A stretch of DNA of 41,336 bases, from assembly GCA_027491335.1 (NCBI GenBank), contig JAIXWJ010000030.1, forward strand, positions 1 through 41,336, written 5' to 3'. The stretch comes from Actinomycetes bacterium. Lineage in GTDB: Bacteria > Actinomycetota > Acidimicrobiia > Acidimicrobiales > Ilumatobacteraceae. Both the position numbers and the translations under genes were made by a program. Below the pieces are notes generated by a model that saw nothing but the letters and a program-made list of their open reading frames with translations, ran no database searches and was not told the origin of the DNA. This document shows, piece by piece, positions 40,573 through 41,336 of this stretch (position 1 is its first letter; each line of letters begins with the position of its first letter).

Positions 40573-41336
40573 TCAGTCGAGCGTGACGCGGCGGCGACGC
40601 AACACCACGATGAACGCACCACCAGCCAACAACCACAACGCCAATGTGATCGGACGACCCGAATCATCCACACCGGTCGCCGGCAACGCACCAGCGGTGA
40701 CCTTCAACCCCAACGACGCCTGAACCGTCGGACTGGCCACCACCAACGTGTGATTACCCAAACCAATGCCCGACGGCAAAGAAGCCTGAGCCCTGATCGA
40801 CCCGTTCGCATCAACCGTGTACGCACCCAACAACGTGGGCGTCGACATGATCACGAACTCGGCCGACTCACCAGGAGTGAGACCCGACGCGAACACACCC
40901 ACCTGACCGTTGCCCAGCACCTCGATGACCGCACCCGGCTGCACCTCGGTCACCGAACCGTCCTGATTCAACGCCGCGAACAACGTGGACTTGTTGGCCG
41001 CTTCCACCAACACCGTGTTCTCGATCGGCACCGGCACACTCAACAAACCAGTCAGATTCGCACCCGTCGGCGTGTCCACCACCGCAAGACCCGAGTTACC
41101 ACCCGCAGCCTGGTTCAGATCGTTCACCAACGAATCCGCCGCACTCTGCAACGACTGCACCTGCGCCGGCGAACGATCCTCGGGATCCACCGCCGCCGCC
41201 GGCAAATTCGCCGGCGTCTCGATCGTCGGAGTCACCGTCTGACCATTCACGATCGCCGTCGCCGCACCCGGCTGCGCCGTCAACGCCGACTGATTACCCG
41301 AATTCACCAACGTCGGCGTCGCCACCGGAGCCGGCA
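40573..41336 (-). CDS. LPATG-anchored cell-wall protein, C-terminal part (5' end outside window)
   Basis: The frame runs off the right edge (…P-A-P-V-A-T-P), so only about 254 C-terminal residues are seen. The end is a complete cell-wall sorting signal: LPATG, a hydrophobic span (LALWLLAGGAFIVVL) and a positive tail (RRRR). The outer region is low in Cys and rich in Ala/Thr/Val, with a beta-rich domain (VLGNGQVGVFASGLTPGESAEFVIMSTPTLLGAY) that looks like an Ig-like surface module. It would be attached to peptidoglycan by a sortase, which is not in the window. Codon choice (frequent TTG, GGT, GCG, ACG) differs from the GCC/GGC/ACC/CTC style of the neighbours. Confidence 0.85.
   Translation of the reverse strand, partial: PAPVATPTLVNSGNQSALTAQPGAATAIVNGQTVTPTIETPANLPAAAVDPEDRSPAQVQSLQSAADSLVNDLNQAAGGNSGLAVVDTPTGANLTGLLSVPVPIENTVLVEAANKSTLFAALNQDGSVTEVQPGAVIEVLGNGQVGVFASGLTPGESAEFVIMSTPTLLGAYTVDANGSIRAQASLPSGIGLGNHTLVVASPTVQASLGLKVTAGALPATGVDDSGRPITLALWLLAGGAFIVVLRRRRVTLD

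Overview
The window is gene-dense (about 39 protein genes, no gap above about 140 bases), GC-rich and entirely chromosomal in style. Everything points to an actinobacterium: actinobacterial-type P450, acyl-ACP desaturase, FadE and F420/PPOX-like families, an LPXTG-anchored protein, and above all leaderless genes with a TANNNT hexamer six bases before the start codon. The secreted protease with three C-terminal 'DTRxGxG...VDVxGxF' modules resembles proteins I associate with Acidimicrobiia such as Ilumatobacter. That placement is an inference; no rRNA or tRNA gene is present to confirm it.

Layout. 1-4.6 kb: a truncated giant secreted protein with two subtilisin-like protease domains. 4.6-6.9 kb: a nitroreductase with a PPOX-like partner, a 1-Cys peroxiredoxin and a NadR-like nucleotidyltransferase. 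6.9-10.6 kb: an ABC exporter (ATPase plus double-FtsX permease) followed by a small PPOX protein. 10.6-13.2 kb: an Fpg/Nei-like protein that lacks the catalytic N-terminus, a small hypothetical, a NUDIX protein and a Tag glycosylase. 13.1-18.2 kb: two Fe/2-oxoglutarate oxygenases (TauD-like, PhyH-like), an MFS transporter, a second NUDIX, an FAH-family enzyme and a GntR regulator. 18.2-20.9 kb: an acyltransferase-3/SGNH protein and a MOSC protein. 20.9-26.5 kb: acyl-CoA dehydrogenase, cupin, P450, sarcosine-oxidase-like flavoprotein and acyl-CoA synthetase. 26.5-31.6 kb: envelope genes (CapA-like lipoprotein, second acyltransferase-3/SGNH protein, alpha/beta-hydrolase lipoprotein). 31.6-34.5 kb: a SnoaL-like protein and a signal-peptidase operon with two likely dedicated substrates (SipW/TasA type). 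34.5-40.5 kb: TIM-barrel isomerase, alkylsulfatase-type metallo-beta-lactamase protein, aldehyde dehydrogenase, acyl-ACP desaturase, DoxX-like and SnoaL-like proteins. 40.6 kb to the end: the C-terminal part of an LPATG cell-wall protein.

How the genes fit together. Two themes recur. One is envelope and secretion: proteases, the SipW-type system, two O-acyltransferases, CapA and the LPATG protein. The other is oxidative breakdown of lipophilic compounds: P450, acyl-CoA synthetase, acyl-CoA dehydrogenase, alkylsulfatase, aldehyde dehydrogenase and oxygenases. No mobile element, CRISPR array, tRNA or rRNA was seen.

The observations most worth following are: the near-uniform leaderless promoter spacing, which also fixes several GTG starts; a predicted 8-codon leaderless leader ORF whose stop overlaps the start of the TIM-barrel gene; the Nei-like protein without its catalytic proline; the signal-peptidase/substrate operon behind a perfect 24-bp palindrome; and two independent tandem triplications at gene 3' ends.
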